The notes beneath the pieces were generated by a model. The model had not been told where the DNA came from. It was given only the letters and a program-made list of their open reading frames with translations, and made no database searches. The position numbers were made by a program, and so were the translations under genes. 64,000 bases of DNA from Actinomadura latina NBRC 106108 (lineage in GTDB: Bacteria > Actinomycetota > Actinomycetes > Streptosporangiales > Streptosporangiaceae): contig NZ_BCQS01000003.1 of assembly GCF_001552195.1 (NCBI RefSeq), positions 310,001 through 374,000 on the forward strand. Reading direction: 5' to 3'. The stretch's first letter is position 1; every line of letters begins with the position of its first letter. Positions 1-8,090 of this stretch are shown here, one piece after another.

Positions 1-36
1 GTCCTTCGACGGCCATGTGCCCAGCTTAGAGCGGGG

Positions 37-1332
37 TCAGGACGACGCGATGAGGTCCCTGTACCAGGCGTAGGACTTCTTCGGCGTGCGCTTCTGCGTC
101 TCGTAGTCGACGTGGACGAGCCCGAAGCGCGGGTGGTACCCCTCGGCCCATTCGAAGTTGTCCAGGAGCGACCACGCGTAGTAGCCGCGGATATCGATGC
201 CCTCGTCGATGGCCGTGCGCATGGCCTTGATGTGGGCGTCCAGGAACTCGATGCGGGACGAGTCGTCCACCACTCCGTCCGGACCGATCTCGTCCTGGAA
301 CGAGCACCCGTTCTCAGTGATGTAGAGGGGCGGCAGGTCGTACCTGGTGTCGAGCGTACGGAGCAGTGACAGGAACGCGTCCGGGACGATCGGCCAGCCC
401 ATCCCCGTGGTCGGGTACTCGGTGATGTCCACGATGTCGAAGGGCAGCGGCCCCTCGGACGCGTTCGCCACCCGCGTCGGGTGGTAGTAGTTCACGCCCA
501 GGAAGTCGATGGGCGAGGCGATGACCGTCAGGTCCTCCGAGCGGATGTACGGCGCGTCCCCGATCAGGGCGGGGTAGCGGCCGAGCAGCACGGGGTCGGT
601 GAACAGCCGGTTCATGAACGCGTCGAACGCGTCGGCGGCCGGCTGGTCTCCGGGGGACGCGGCCCACGCGGGGGAGTAGTGGTTCGTCAGCCCGACGGCG
701 CGGGCGCCCCGGCTGCGCAGCGCGTTCACGGAGAGGCCGTGGGCGAGGAGCTGGTGGTGCGCGGTGGGGAGCGCGTCCATCATGAGGGCCCGGCCGGGCG
801 CGTAGACGCCGAACGCGTAGCCGTAGGCCATGACGACCACGGGCTCGTTCAGGGTTATCCACATGTCCACGCGGTCGGCGAGTCGCTCGGCCACCAGGTA
901 GGAGAATTCGGCGAACCGGTAGGCGGTGTCGCGTTCCATCCAGCCGCCGGCGTCTTCGAGCGGCTGCGGGAGGTCCCAGTGGTAGAGGGTGGCGGCGGGC
1001 GCGATGCCGGCGGCGAGCAGCCCGTCGACGAGCCGCTCGTAGAAGTCGAGGCCCTTGGCGTTGACCGGGCCGTTCCCGGACGGCTGTACGCGCGGCCACG
1101 CGATCGAGAACCGGTAGGAGCCGACCCCGAGACCCGACATCAGCGCGACGTCCTCGGGCCACCGGTGGTAGTGGTCGCAGGCGATGTCGCCGGTGTGGCC
1201 GTCCCGGACGCGTCCCGGCGTGTGCGCGAAGGTGTCCCAGGTGGACGGTCCCCGCCCGTCCTCGTCCACCGCGCCCTCGATCTGGTAGGCGGCGGTGGCG
1301 ACGCCCCATCGGAAGCCGTCTGGAAGCCCCAT
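37..1332 (-). CDS. GH1 family beta-glucosidase
   Basis: Glycoside hydrolase family 1 enzyme of 431 residues, expected to hydrolyse beta-glucosides or related beta-glycosides in the cytoplasm (no signal peptide). The N-terminus FRWGVATAAYQIEG is the usual GH1 opening. The acid/base motif TLNEP and the nucleophile motif ITENG are both present, so it should be active. I chose the ATG at 1332 because a GGGGAGGGGA ribosome site sits just upstream; an earlier in-frame start would overlap the divergent regulator gene. The tail closes with GYYAWSLLDNFEWAEGY, as in complete GH1 enzymes. It is divergent from a TetR-family gene that may control it. The substrate cannot be told from sequence. Confidence 0.93.
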   Translation of the reverse strand: MGLPDGFRWGVATAAYQIEGAVDEDGRGPSTWDTFAHTPGRVRDGHTGDIACDHYHRWPEDVALMSGLGVGSYRFSIAWPRVQPSGNGPVNAKGLDFYERLVDGLLAAGIAPAATLYHWDLPQPLEDAGGWMERDTAYRFAEFSYLVAERLADRVDMWITLNEPVVVMAYGYAFGVYAPGRALMMDALPTAHHQLLAHGLSVNALRSRGARAVGLTNHYSPAWAASPGDQPAADAFDAFMNRLFTDPVLLGRYPALIGDAPYIRSEDLTVIASPIDFLGVNYYHPTRVANASEGPLPFDIVDITEYPTTGMGWPIVPDAFLSLLRTLDTRYDLPPLYITENGCSFQDEIGPDGVVDDSSRIEFLDAHIKAMRTAIDEGIDIRGYYAWSLLDNFEWAEGYHPRFGLVHVDYETQKRTPKKSYAWYRDLIASS

Positions 1333-1484
1333 GGCAGTTCCCCTCCCCGCGTGCCGGCCAAAATGCGAATAGCTTTCGGATATTAGTCGGGGGGTGGTGC
1401 GGGCGGAAGACTCCGGTGGCCCCGGGGTGCCGAACGCCAGGCCATGCATGCGGGGCACCCTCCCGTCCGGGGGACAATGGCGGG

Positions 1485-2108
1485 GTGACCGAGATCCGTA
1501 CCCCGCTCCGCCGCCGCCCAGCCCAGCGCCGCAGCGCCGAACGCGTCCAGCGGATGCTCGACGCCTGCGCGGAGATCCTCGACGAGGACGGCTACGACGG
1601 CCTCACCACGACGCGCATCGCGCAGCGCGCCGAGGTGGCGATCGGCTCGGTGTACCAGTTCTTCCCCGACAAGCGCGCGGTCGCGCAGGCCCTCGCGCTG
1701 CGCAACCTGGAGGAGTTCGGCGACCGCATCTCGGCCCGGCTCGCCGAGGGCGGCTTCGGCGCCTGGTCCGACACGGTCGGCGCGATCATCGAGATCTTCG
1801 TGGAGATGCACCGCACCGTCCCCGGCTTCCGGGTGCTGCGGTTCGGCGACGTCGCCGACGTCAACCTGCTCGACTCCGACGCCGACAACAACGCGGTGGT
1901 CGCCGACCGGCTGCGCACGATGATCGTCGAGACGTTCGGCATCCAGGACACCCCCGGCCTCGCCACCGCGCTCGCCATCTCGGTCGAGGCCGGCGACGCC
2001 GTCCTGAAGATGGCGTTCCGCCGCAGCCCGGACGGCGATCCGGAGATCCTCGCCGAGGCGGAGCGCTTGATACACGGCTACCTGGCCGACCACATCCAGG
2101 AGTCCTGA
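1485..2108 (+). CDS. TetR family transcriptional regulator
   Basis: DNA-binding repressor of about 207 residues. The N-terminal helix-turn-helix runs over roughly residues 15-65 and includes TTTRIAQRAEVAIGSVYQFF and the following PDKRAV, the signature of TetR proteins. The C-terminal ligand-binding half is all-helical and unassigned. The GTG at 1485 is chosen because it directly precedes the HTH region; earlier starts would run into the divergent promoter area. It faces away from the GH1 gene across about 150 bp, an arrangement typical of a repressor and its target, but I saw no clean palindrome in the gap. Confidence 0.9.
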   Translation: MTEIRTPLRRRPAQRRSAERVQRMLDACAEILDEDGYDGLTTTRIAQRAEVAIGSVYQFFPDKRAVAQALALRNLEEFGDRISARLAEGGFGAWSDTVGAIIEIFVEMHRTVPGFRVLRFGDVADVNLLDSDADNNAVVADRLRTMIVETFGIQDTPGLATALAISVEAGDAVLKMAFRRSPDGDPEILAEAERLIHGYLADHIQES

Positions 2109-2285
2109 CCCGGCCCCACCCCACCCCACCCCGCCCCGAGACCGCACCGCGCCCGCCCCGCCGGGCCGGAACCGCGGATGGGGTGGTTTCGTCCAAGATG
2201 CGGTGGTTGGGGCTGTACTCCTGGAAAACCCGGGATGGAGCGGACGCGCTGTGGCAGACTCCCACCGCACAACGCGACAGAACGG

Positions 2286-2894
2286 GTGAGTTCGCTGGAC
2301 GAAGAGAGACTCCAAGCGCAGAACAGGCTGCTGATCCGGCAGCGGGTGCGCCTGATGGTGAACCAGTACGAGGTGCACGCCGAGGCGCCCGGCGGCGGGG
2401 AGGGCGAGCTGCTCGCCTTCGCCCAGCAGAAGCGGCTGGCGTTCAAGGAACAGGTCACCCTGTACTCGGACGACTCCAAGACGCGTCCGATCCTCGGGTT
2501 CAAGGCGCGCAAGCGCATCGACCTGGCCTCCGCCTACGACATCACGGACGCGCACGGCCAGCCCATCGGGGTCTTCCGCAAGGACTTCAAGAAGTCGCTG
2601 CTGGCGTCGACCTGGCATCTGGAGCAGCCGGGCCTCGGCGTGACCACGGGCTCCGAGCGCAACAAGTTCGTGGCGGTCCTGCGGCGGGTCTGGCAGATCA
2701 TCCCGTACGTGGACAGCCTGCCGTTCGCGTGGCCGTACCACTTCGACTTCTACGCCGGTGACCAGGTCGTCTTCTCGGTGGAGAAGAAGTTCGGCTTCCG
2801 CGACCGGTACACCGTCGACATCAAGGACCAGCGTCTCGACCGGCGCCTGGTCATCGCCCAGGCCGTCGGCCTCGACGCCCTCCAGTCGCGCTGA
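2286..2894 (+). CDS. LURP-one-related / YxjI-like protein
   Basis: About 202 residues resembling the LURP-one-related (tubby-like) fold. It shows the pattern of short beta strands typical of the family (VNQYEVHAEAPG, LAFAQQKRLAFKEQVTLYSD, GVFRKDFKKSLLASTW) followed by VVFSVEKKFGFRDRYTVDI. The fold is related to scramblases and tubby, but the bacterial members have no agreed function. No signal peptide or clear membrane span. Start uncertain: GTG at 2286 begins a plausible N-terminus, while an ATG at 2235 would add 17 residues; neither has a strong ribosome site. A strong hairpin terminator follows. Confidence 0.75.
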   Translation: MSSLDEERLQAQNRLLIRQRVRLMVNQYEVHAEAPGGGEGELLAFAQQKRLAFKEQVTLYSDDSKTRPILGFKARKRIDLASAYDITDAHGQPIGVFRKDFKKSLLASTWHLEQPGLGVTTGSERNKFVAVLRRVWQIIPYVDSLPFAWPYHFDFYAGDQVVFSVEKKFGFRDRYTVDIKDQRLDRRLVIAQAVGLDALQSR

Positions 2895-2938
2895 CCTGCC
2901 CTTTCGCAGGCGTGACGCCGTCCGCGTGGACGGGTTCA

Positions 2939-2982
2939 GCCGTCGCCCGCCTCCCCGTGCAGGGGTGCGGGCGACGGCTTTT
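2939..2982 (+). terminator. Rho-independent terminator
   Basis: Perfect 12-bp stem (GCCGTCGCCCGC at 2939-2950 with GCGGGCGACGGC at 2967-2978) with a 16-nt loop, followed by TTTT. It ends the LURP-one-like gene. Confidence 0.85.
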
Positions 2983-3000
2983 CCAGCGCTTGGTTCCCGC

Positions 3001-3047
3001 TTGACGCTGGTTTCCGCGCGCTTTACATGTTACTAAGGTATGTAAAG
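3001..3047 (+). promoter_or_regulatory. Promoter with palindromic operator before the diiron protein gene
   Basis: A TTGACG -35-like hexamer at 3001 is followed by an inverted repeat, CTTTACAT (3021-3028) and ATGTAAAG (3040-3047), with 11 nt between the arms. The left arm covers the expected -10 position. This is the layout of a TetR- or MarR-type operator blocking a promoter. The cognate regulator is not obvious; the nearest TetR gene is about 1 kb upstream. Confidence 0.55.
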
Positions 3048-3108
3048 CCATGGGCGGTGCAACCGGCGTCGCGAGGGCGCGGCGCAACGCCTGGAGGAGG
3101 ATCCCCCC

Positions 3109-4215
3109 GTGAGTTCCTTTGACCTCTACTCCACCCCGGTCCCGACCGAGACGTGGAACGTCCCCATGGCGGGCGACACCCGCTTCACCTGGGAGTACGA
3201 CGAAGGACGCGACCGGCTGCTGAACCTGTACCAGAAGGGCAAGGACAAGCAGTGGGACGCGCAGAAGCGCATCGACTGGGACCTTGAGGTCGACCCGATC
3301 AACGTCGCCGGCCTGCCGGAGAACTTCAACCCCCTCTTCGGGTCCGACATCTGGGAGAAGATGTCGCAGAAGGAGCGGGACGAGTTCGGCCGCCACCAGG
3401 GATCGTGGCTGTTCAGCCAGTTCCTGCACGGCGAGCAGGGCGCGCTGAACGTGTCGGCGCGCATCGTCCAGTCCGTCCCCGACCTGGACTCGAAGTTCTA
3501 CGCCGCGACCCAGACCATGGACGAGGCGCGGCACGTCGAGCTCTACACGAAGTTCGTGCACGAGAAGATCGGCATGTACTACCCGATCAACCAGGACCTG
3601 GCGAAGCTGCTCGCCGAGTCGCTGGAGGACAGCCGCTGGGACCTCCCCTACCTCGGCATGCAGGTCCTCATCGAGGGCCTCGCCCTCGCCGCGTTCGGGC
3701 TGTACCGCGACATGTCGACGAACCCGCTGGTCAAGCAGCTGCTCGCGTACGTCATGCAGGACGAGGCGCGGCACGTCGCGTTCGGGCGGCTCGCGCTCAA
3801 GGACTACTACGCCGAGCTCACCGACAAGGAGCGGGCCGAGCGCGAGGAGTTCGTCGTCGAGGGCTGCTACCTGATGCGCGACCGGTTCAAGGGACGCGAG
3901 ATCTTCGAGCAGCTCGACATGCCCGTCGACAAGTGCATGGAGTTCGTCGACAACTCCGATATGTACACCCTCTATCAGTCGCTGCTGTTCAGCCGTATCG
4001 TCCCGTGCGTCCGGGACGTGGGCCTCTGGGGCGACAAGGTGCAGGCCGCCTACCAGGACATGGGCGTTCTCGACAACGCCAAGGCCGACCTCGAGGCGCT
4101 CATGAAGCAGGACGAGGAGATCGCCGAGAAGGTCGACGAGGAGAAGTACGCGGCCGAGCTCGCGGCGCGCAAGGGCGAGGTCGACGAGGCCATCTCGCTC
4201 GGCACGGCCGAGTAG
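3109..4215 (+). CDS. Ferritin-like diiron oxygenase-type protein
   Basis: A 368-residue soluble helical protein with a complete carboxylate-bridged diiron site. Likely ligands are Glu109 (HGEQGAL), Glu139 and His142 (DEARH), Glu189 (IEGLAL) and Glu219 and His222 (second DEARH). The two halves are spaced exactly 80 residues apart for all three ligand positions, the symmetry of the ferritin-like/R2/AurF superfamily. Such proteins are oxidases or oxygenases acting on amines, fatty acyl chains or aromatic amines; I cannot choose between these. The GTG start has a strong GGAGGAGG site at 3092. Transcribed alone, from a promoter covered by a palindrome, into a strong terminator, so probably an inducible single-gene unit. 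Confidence 0.85.
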   Translation: MSSFDLYSTPVPTETWNVPMAGDTRFTWEYDEGRDRLLNLYQKGKDKQWDAQKRIDWDLEVDPINVAGLPENFNPLFGSDIWEKMSQKERDEFGRHQGSWLFSQFLHGEQGALNVSARIVQSVPDLDSKFYAATQTMDEARHVELYTKFVHEKIGMYYPINQDLAKLLAESLEDSRWDLPYLGMQVLIEGLALAAFGLYRDMSTNPLVKQLLAYVMQDEARHVAFGRLALKDYYAELTDKERAEREEFVVEGCYLMRDRFKGREIFEQLDMPVDKCMEFVDNSDMYTLYQSLLFSRIVPCVRDVGLWGDKVQAAYQDMGVLDNAKADLEALMKQDEEIAEKVDEEKYAAELAARKGEVDEAISLGTAE

Positions 4216-4230
4216 CCGGCACCCGGTCAG

Positions 4231-4268
4231 GCGGGGGCGTCCCACTGGGCGCCCCCGCTTCGCCTTTT
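4231..4268 (+). terminator. Rho-independent terminator
   Basis: Perfect 9-bp G/C stem (GCGGGGGCG at 4231-4239 with CGCCCCCGC at 4250-4258) followed by TTCGCCTTTT, just after the diiron protein gene. Confidence 0.8.
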
Positions 4269-4474
4269 GTCGGACATTGTCGTTCTTTTCGCGTACGGCG
4301 GAATGTCGCCGATCAATTCGAGAGATCTTTCCGGGGTTTACCCATGGATTCTCGAATTCGCCGTGCCGGACCCCGGGCTGTACTAATGTCCCCGCTCGAC
4401 GGTGCACCGTTCTACCACCCGAGCGGGCGCACAGCACGTGCAGGGTCAAAGCCGAAAAAACCCCGGGGGAAAGA

Positions 4475-5230
4475 ATGAACCGATCAGCCAGAGTCCTGCT
4501 GGGCGTCGCCGCCCTCGCTCCGCTCGCCGCGCTCGCCGTAGCGGCCGCGCCCGCGAACGCCGCGCCGGGCCCGTCCACCGCGTTCCTCTACGACACCGCC
4601 GCCGCTGCCTACCCGGTCACCCGGACGCTCCCTGACCCGGTCGTGCGGACCGGCGGCCAGACCGCCGAGACGGTCACCGGCGCCGTCGACGGCGTCCTCC
4701 GCGCCGCCCCGGGGACGTCCCGCGTCCGCCCCGGAGCCGACCGCTGCAAGCTGAACCCGGGCAGGACGGTCAACTCGAAGACCGGCGCGGGCCTGCCGGA
4801 GACGCCGCTGCCCGCCGTCGGCCGGACCCCGCTGGGCGGCCTGGCCAAGGGTGACTGCCTGGGCGCCCGCCGCGCCGACATGCCGGTGAGCATGGCGCTT
4901 CCCGCGGATCTGCCGGCCGTGCCGCCCGTGCTCGGCTCGGCGCAGCCCGGCGGGCTGCCGGTCGGCTCCGGGCTGTTCCCGGCGGGGGCCCGGCACGCCA
5001 CGCCGGTGCCGTCCGACGACGTCCTCGGGAAGGCGAACGGCACCGTGAACAAGGCCGGCGCGAACCTCGACCAGCCGGAGCAGGGCGTCGGGCGGGTCGT
5101 GGACGTGCTCAAGGCCAAGGAGCGGGCCGCGCGCCCGGCGAGCGGCCCGGGATCGGACGGCCCGCTGTCCATGCCCGACGCGGCCGCGCTCGGGCTCCCC
5201 GCGCTGCCCGCGCTGCCCGGGATCGGGTGA
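4475..5230 (+). CDS. Secreted hypothetical protein, Pro/Ala/Gly-rich
   Basis: 251 residues with a clear Sec signal peptide (MNRSARVLLGVAALAPLAA to an ANA-APG cleavage site near residue 31). The mature part is rich in Pro, Ala, Gly and Val, contains two cysteines (DRCKLN and KGDCLG) that could pair, and has no domain I recognise. It looks like an exported low-complexity protein of the kind common in Streptosporangiales. The ATG at 4475 follows a GGGGGAAAG site. It stands alone between two strong terminators, which implies its own promoter within about 4270-4470. Confidence 0.75.
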   Translation: MNRSARVLLGVAALAPLAALAVAAAPANAAPGPSTAFLYDTAAAAYPVTRTLPDPVVRTGGQTAETVTGAVDGVLRAAPGTSRVRPGADRCKLNPGRTVNSKTGAGLPETPLPAVGRTPLGGLAKGDCLGARRADMPVSMALPADLPAVPPVLGSAQPGGLPVGSGLFPAGARHATPVPSDDVLGKANGTVNKAGANLDQPEQGVGRVVDVLKAKERAARPASGPGSDGPLSMPDAAALGLPALPALPGIG

Positions 5231-5255
5231 CGCGCACACTCTCCGCCGCGCTCAC

Positions 5256-5302
5256 GGGGCGTTCCGCACATGCGATGGCATGTGCGGAACGCCCCGTTCC
5301 GT
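5256..5302 (+). terminator. Very strong hairpin terminator
   Basis: Perfect 18-bp stem (5256-5273 with 5278-5295) closed by a GATG tetraloop and followed by GTTCCGTTT. Among the longest perfect stems in the window. It ends the secreted protein gene and insulates the leader that follows. Confidence 0.85.
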
Positions 5303-5703
5303 TTGCCGAGCAAGCGATTGTTATATGTCCGAGATCACACCTTCAATGGCGAGTAAAGAAGATCTACAAACCCAGTTACCGCATGGAGCCGGTCAACTCC
5401 CCAGCGCAAAGACTAGGGTGACAAACCCCACAAACTAGGGCCCTACGTCTTGATTCACGCGACACGCAACGTACGGTCAAGGACTTGTGCGGCACTTCTG
5501 ATCAAAAGTGAAGATGCCTTTCCAGCCGCACGTGCCGGACGCCGGACCGCGATGACGCGGACGCGCACGCGAGAGAGCGGCGCGGAGACGAGCGGGCGAG
5601 GACCCGCGGGCGGCGAACGACTCGGGGACGAACGAGGTCGCCCGAGCGCGCCGTGAGATGAGCCGGGCGTCCGGGGCCCTGTCCCCGAACAAAGGACCCA
5701 TCT
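5303..5703 (+). promoter_or_regulatory. Long structured leader upstream of the RlpA-like gene
   Basis: About 400 nt without a convincing gene. ACTAGGG occurs twice (5412-5418 and 5434-5440, 22 nt apart) and the first lies in a TAGGGT -10-like hexamer. Further down, GGCGCG (5579-5584) can pair with CGCGCC (5647-5652) and CGGGCGA (5593-5599) with TCGCCCG (5638-5644), giving an interrupted long stem with an asymmetric internal loop. A small CGGGG/CCCCG hairpin sits just before the AAAGGA ribosome site. RlpA- and Rpf-type wall enzymes of actinobacteria are often controlled by c-di-AMP (ydaO) riboswitches. That would fit the position, but I cannot match the consensus by eye. Confidence 0.4.
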
Positions 5704-6333
5704 GTGGGTAGCCCTGTCAGGCGTCTTCTGCGAACACGCCTTCGTACCATCCTGATCGTCTCCGGAGCCGCCGCCGTCGCCGTCCTGGCGGCGAGCGCGT
5801 TCGCGCTGGCCAACAACGGCGGATCCGCAAGATCGGCGCAGGCCGCGCAGACCGCGCCACCGCCCGCCGACCCGCTGGCCGGCCGGCCGAACGCCGATCC
5901 GCCGCGGGCGAGCCGCGGCGAGCCGCGCGCACCGGAACCGTCGCCGACCGAGTCCGCGAAGAAGAAGGCTCACAAGTCCGACACCAAGGCGGCGCACCTG
6001 GCGAAGCCGAAGAAGAAGACCGGGAAGAAGCACGACAAGGTGATCGACTCGGGCTCCTGCGAGGCCTCCTACTACTGGGAGGGCCAGATGACGGCGAGCG
6101 GTGAGCGCTTCGACCCGAGCGAGCTGACGGCCGCGCACAAGACGCTGCCGATGGGCTCCAAGGTCCGCGTGACGAACAAGAACAACGGCCGGTCGGTCAC
6201 CGTCCGCATCAACGACCGGGGCCCGTACGCGGGCGGCCGCTGCCTGGACCTGTCCAGGGCCGCGATGAAGAAGGTCGGCGGTACCGGGGCGGGCGTGATC
6301 CCCGTCCGCTACGAGGTCCTGTCCCGCGGCTGA
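5704..6333 (+). CDS. RlpA-like double-psi beta-barrel protein
   Basis: A 209-residue exported protein. N-terminal membrane anchor or signal (about residues 12-36, ILIVSGAAAVAVLAASAFAL), a Lys/Pro-rich linker (about 37-115, with KKKAHKS and KPKKKTGKKH), then a C-terminal double-psi beta-barrel domain (about 118-207) with ASYYWEGQMTASGERFDPSE, AHKTLPMGSKVRV, VRINDRGPYAGGRCLDLSRAA. The conserved Asp of NDRGP is present. RlpA-family proteins act on peptidoglycan glycan strands; short single-domain versions like this may be lytic or only wall-binding. GTG start with an AAAGGA site. The lysine-rich linker suits wall contact. Controlled by the unusual leader just upstream. Confidence 0.85.
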   Translation: MGSPVRRLLRTRLRTILIVSGAAAVAVLAASAFALANNGGSARSAQAAQTAPPPADPLAGRPNADPPRASRGEPRAPEPSPTESAKKKAHKSDTKAAHLAKPKKKTGKKHDKVIDSGSCEASYYWEGQMTASGERFDPSELTAAHKTLPMGSKVRVTNKNNGRSVTVRINDRGPYAGGRCLDLSRAAMKKVGGTGAGVIPVRYEVLSRG

Positions 6334-6352
6334 TCCGTGTGGATCCACCACC

Positions 6353-6389
6353 CGCCCGGCGGGCGCCGAACCGCGCCCGCCGGGCGTTT
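6353..6389. terminator. Bidirectional terminator
   Basis: Perfect 14-bp stem (CGCCCGGCGGGCGC at 6353-6366 with its complement at 6373-6386) and a CGAACC loop, followed by TTTC. It lies between the convergent RlpA-like and hydrolase genes. Confidence 0.8.
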
Positions 6390-7339
6390 CACCTCGCGGC
6401 CCAGGCCCCGTGCAGATCGCCGGCCGGCGCCCCGCCGGCCGGATCGCCATCGCCCGCCTGGTCCGGCACCGGGTCCGCGTCGGCGGGCGGGCCGGCGGCC
6501 CGGTCGGTCAGCGGGCGGGCCAGGTGGTCGCGGAACCAGTCGGTGAGGGCGGTGTCCACCTGGACGGCCTCGGTGATCGGCGGGCGGGGCTCGGTGCCGG
6601 GCTCGGCGGCCAGCGCGTGCCCCATGCGGAACGTGGCGGACTCGACCGGCCCGGTGCCGTGCCCGCGCAGGGCGTCGCGCAGGGACGTGATCTCCCGCGC
6701 GGGGACGACGCGGTCCTTCGCGCCGCCGATGAGCAGCGTCGGGACGTCCCGCCCGGCGAGCCCGGAGGCGAGGGAGCCGAGGTCGAGCCGGTCGGCGAGG
6801 CCGGCGGCGTGCGCCGTCCAGTCCCGGTCGCGGCCGGACCGCTTCTCCACCGCCCGCGCGGCCCGCGCCGGGGCGACGACGGGCGCCACGAGCGCGGCGG
6901 TGCTCACCGGCACCGCGCCGCGCAGCACGGCCAGCAGCGCGGCGGCGGCGCCCGCGCTGAAGCCGGCCAGGGCGACGGGGCCGTCCGGGAGCGCGAGGTC
7001 GCGGCGGATCTCCGCGAGGGCGCCGGGCAGCCGCTCGACGGCGCTCTCCACCGCCGCGCAGTACAGCTCGATGGCCTCGGTCTCCAGGATCGCGCCCGAG
7101 CCGAGCCCGCCGGGCGAGCGTCCCGGCAGGTCGAGGAAGACCCGCCACACCGGCACGCCGGTCATCGGGACCGCCGCCGCGAGTGCGGCCGCCGTGCGGG
7201 GCGGGTCGAAACCCGGCCAGGCCGCGATCAGCCGGGTCGGGCCCGAGGCGGCCGCGTCGACCGCGGTCGGCGGCAGCGCGACGTAGGCGTCGCCTGCCGC
7301 GACGCCGTGGACGGGACGGTGCGTAGGGTCGCCGCTCAT
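6389..7339 (-). CDS. Alpha/beta hydrolase
   Basis: 316 residues, cytoplasmic. The nucleophile elbow is GFSAGA (a GxSxG motif) at about residues 125-130; an acid is likely in IGGAKDRVVPARE and a His in FRMGHALA. The order matches the alpha/beta hydrolase fold (esterase, lipase or peptidase-type). The C-terminal 35 residues are Pro/Ala/Asp-rich and probably disordered. Substrate unknown. The ATG at 7339 starts the reading frame; the upstream 340 bp separate it from the divergent DUF1232 gene. Confidence 0.75.
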   Translation of the reverse strand: MSGDPTHRPVHGVAAGDAYVALPPTAVDAAASGPTRLIAAWPGFDPPRTAAALAAAVPMTGVPVWRVFLDLPGRSPGGLGSGAILETEAIELYCAAVESAVERLPGALAEIRRDLALPDGPVALAGFSAGAAAALLAVLRGAVPVSTAALVAPVVAPARAARAVEKRSGRDRDWTAHAAGLADRLDLGSLASGLAGRDVPTLLIGGAKDRVVPAREITSLRDALRGHGTGPVESATFRMGHALAAEPGTEPRPPITEAVQVDTALTDWFRDHLARPLTDRAAGPPADADPVPDQAGDGDPAGGAPAGDLHGAWAAR

Positions 7340-7680
7340 GTCGGTTCGTCAGCTCCTGCGATGCTCGACGGGCCGTGCCGGTCGTGCTGGGGGAGGCGCC
7401 CGCGGGCCCATGCTCGCAGTGCGCGCGAGGGAACACGCCGTGAAACGCCGCAGGTCGTCCAGGAGAGTGATGAAGGACTCACCTCAGGTAACCCGGATGG
7501 AACCGCGGCGCGATGTTTTGCAGGCATCCTCCGCGATCATTCCGGCACCGCCTCCGGCGCGGCGCCTGTGACTCCCGCCTCATGCCCGAGGTGAGGGAAC
7601 ATTTCCGGCAGACGTCGCGTCCTAGTTATGCGTGGGCGCCGCGGGGGCGCGCCCTCCGAACGTTCGGACGAGGAGTGCCT
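7340..7680. other. Divergent intergenic region
   Basis: About 340 bp between the hydrolase and DUF1232 genes. I see no credible coding sequence. It must hold both promoters. The only clear structure is the palindrome CCGAACGTTCGG at 7656-7667, next to the DUF1232 ribosome site. Confidence 0.5.
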
Positions 7681-8043
7681 GTGGACAGGAAGCGCAGTGC
7701 GGCCGCCGCCGGGCAGGCGTGGCAGATCTACAGCGAGACACTTCAGCCCGACGCCCCGGGGCTCTGGACGCGGGTACGCGCCGTCCCCCGGATGCTGAAG
7801 TCGGTCCTGCGCGGGCGGTACAAGGGCATGTCCTTCGGGACGCTCGGACTGCTCGCCCTGGGGCTCGTCTACATCGTCTCCCCGATCGACGCCATTCCCG
7901 ACGTGATCCCGATCGCGGGCATCGCCGACGACACCGGCCTGGCCCTGTGGCTGGCCGCCCTGCTCGTCAAGTCCGCGGGCGACTTCGTCACCTGGGAGCG
8001 CGGCGGCCGGCCCACCGTCATCGTCGGCGAACCCGTCGACTGA
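7681..8043 (+). CDS. DUF1232 membrane protein
   Basis: 120 residues with the DUF1232 core: a hydrophobic stretch followed by the family's hallmark YIVSPIDAIPDVIPIAGIADD, then a second hydrophobic helix. Probably an inner-membrane protein; its biochemical role is unknown. The GTG at 7681 is chosen because AGGAG ends 5 nt before it; GTG at 7675 overlaps that site. Short, apparently monocistronic, and followed by a stem-loop shared with the convergent IclR gene. Confidence 0.82.
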   Translation: MDRKRSAAAAGQAWQIYSETLQPDAPGLWTRVRAVPRMLKSVLRGRYKGMSFGTLGLLALGLVYIVSPIDAIPDVIPIAGIADDTGLALWLAALLVKSAGDFVTWERGGRPTVIVGEPVD

Positions 8044-8053
8044 CCCGCGTCAC

Positions 8054-8090
8054 CTGAGGCCCGGCCGCGTCACGTGGCCGGGCTCAGCTC
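8054..8090. terminator. Bidirectional stem-loop terminator
   Basis: Stem CTGAGGCCCGGCC / GGCCGGGCTCAG with one bulged G and a 9-nt loop, followed by CTCTTTCG. It overlaps the 3' end of the IclR gene and lies just after the DUF1232 gene. Confidence 0.6.

Noticed and set aside
7656-7667. CCGAACGTTCGG as a possible LexA SOS box
   Set aside because: Actinobacterial LexA boxes need CGAAC-N4-GTTCG; here the arms touch without spacer. Kept only as an unnamed palindrome.
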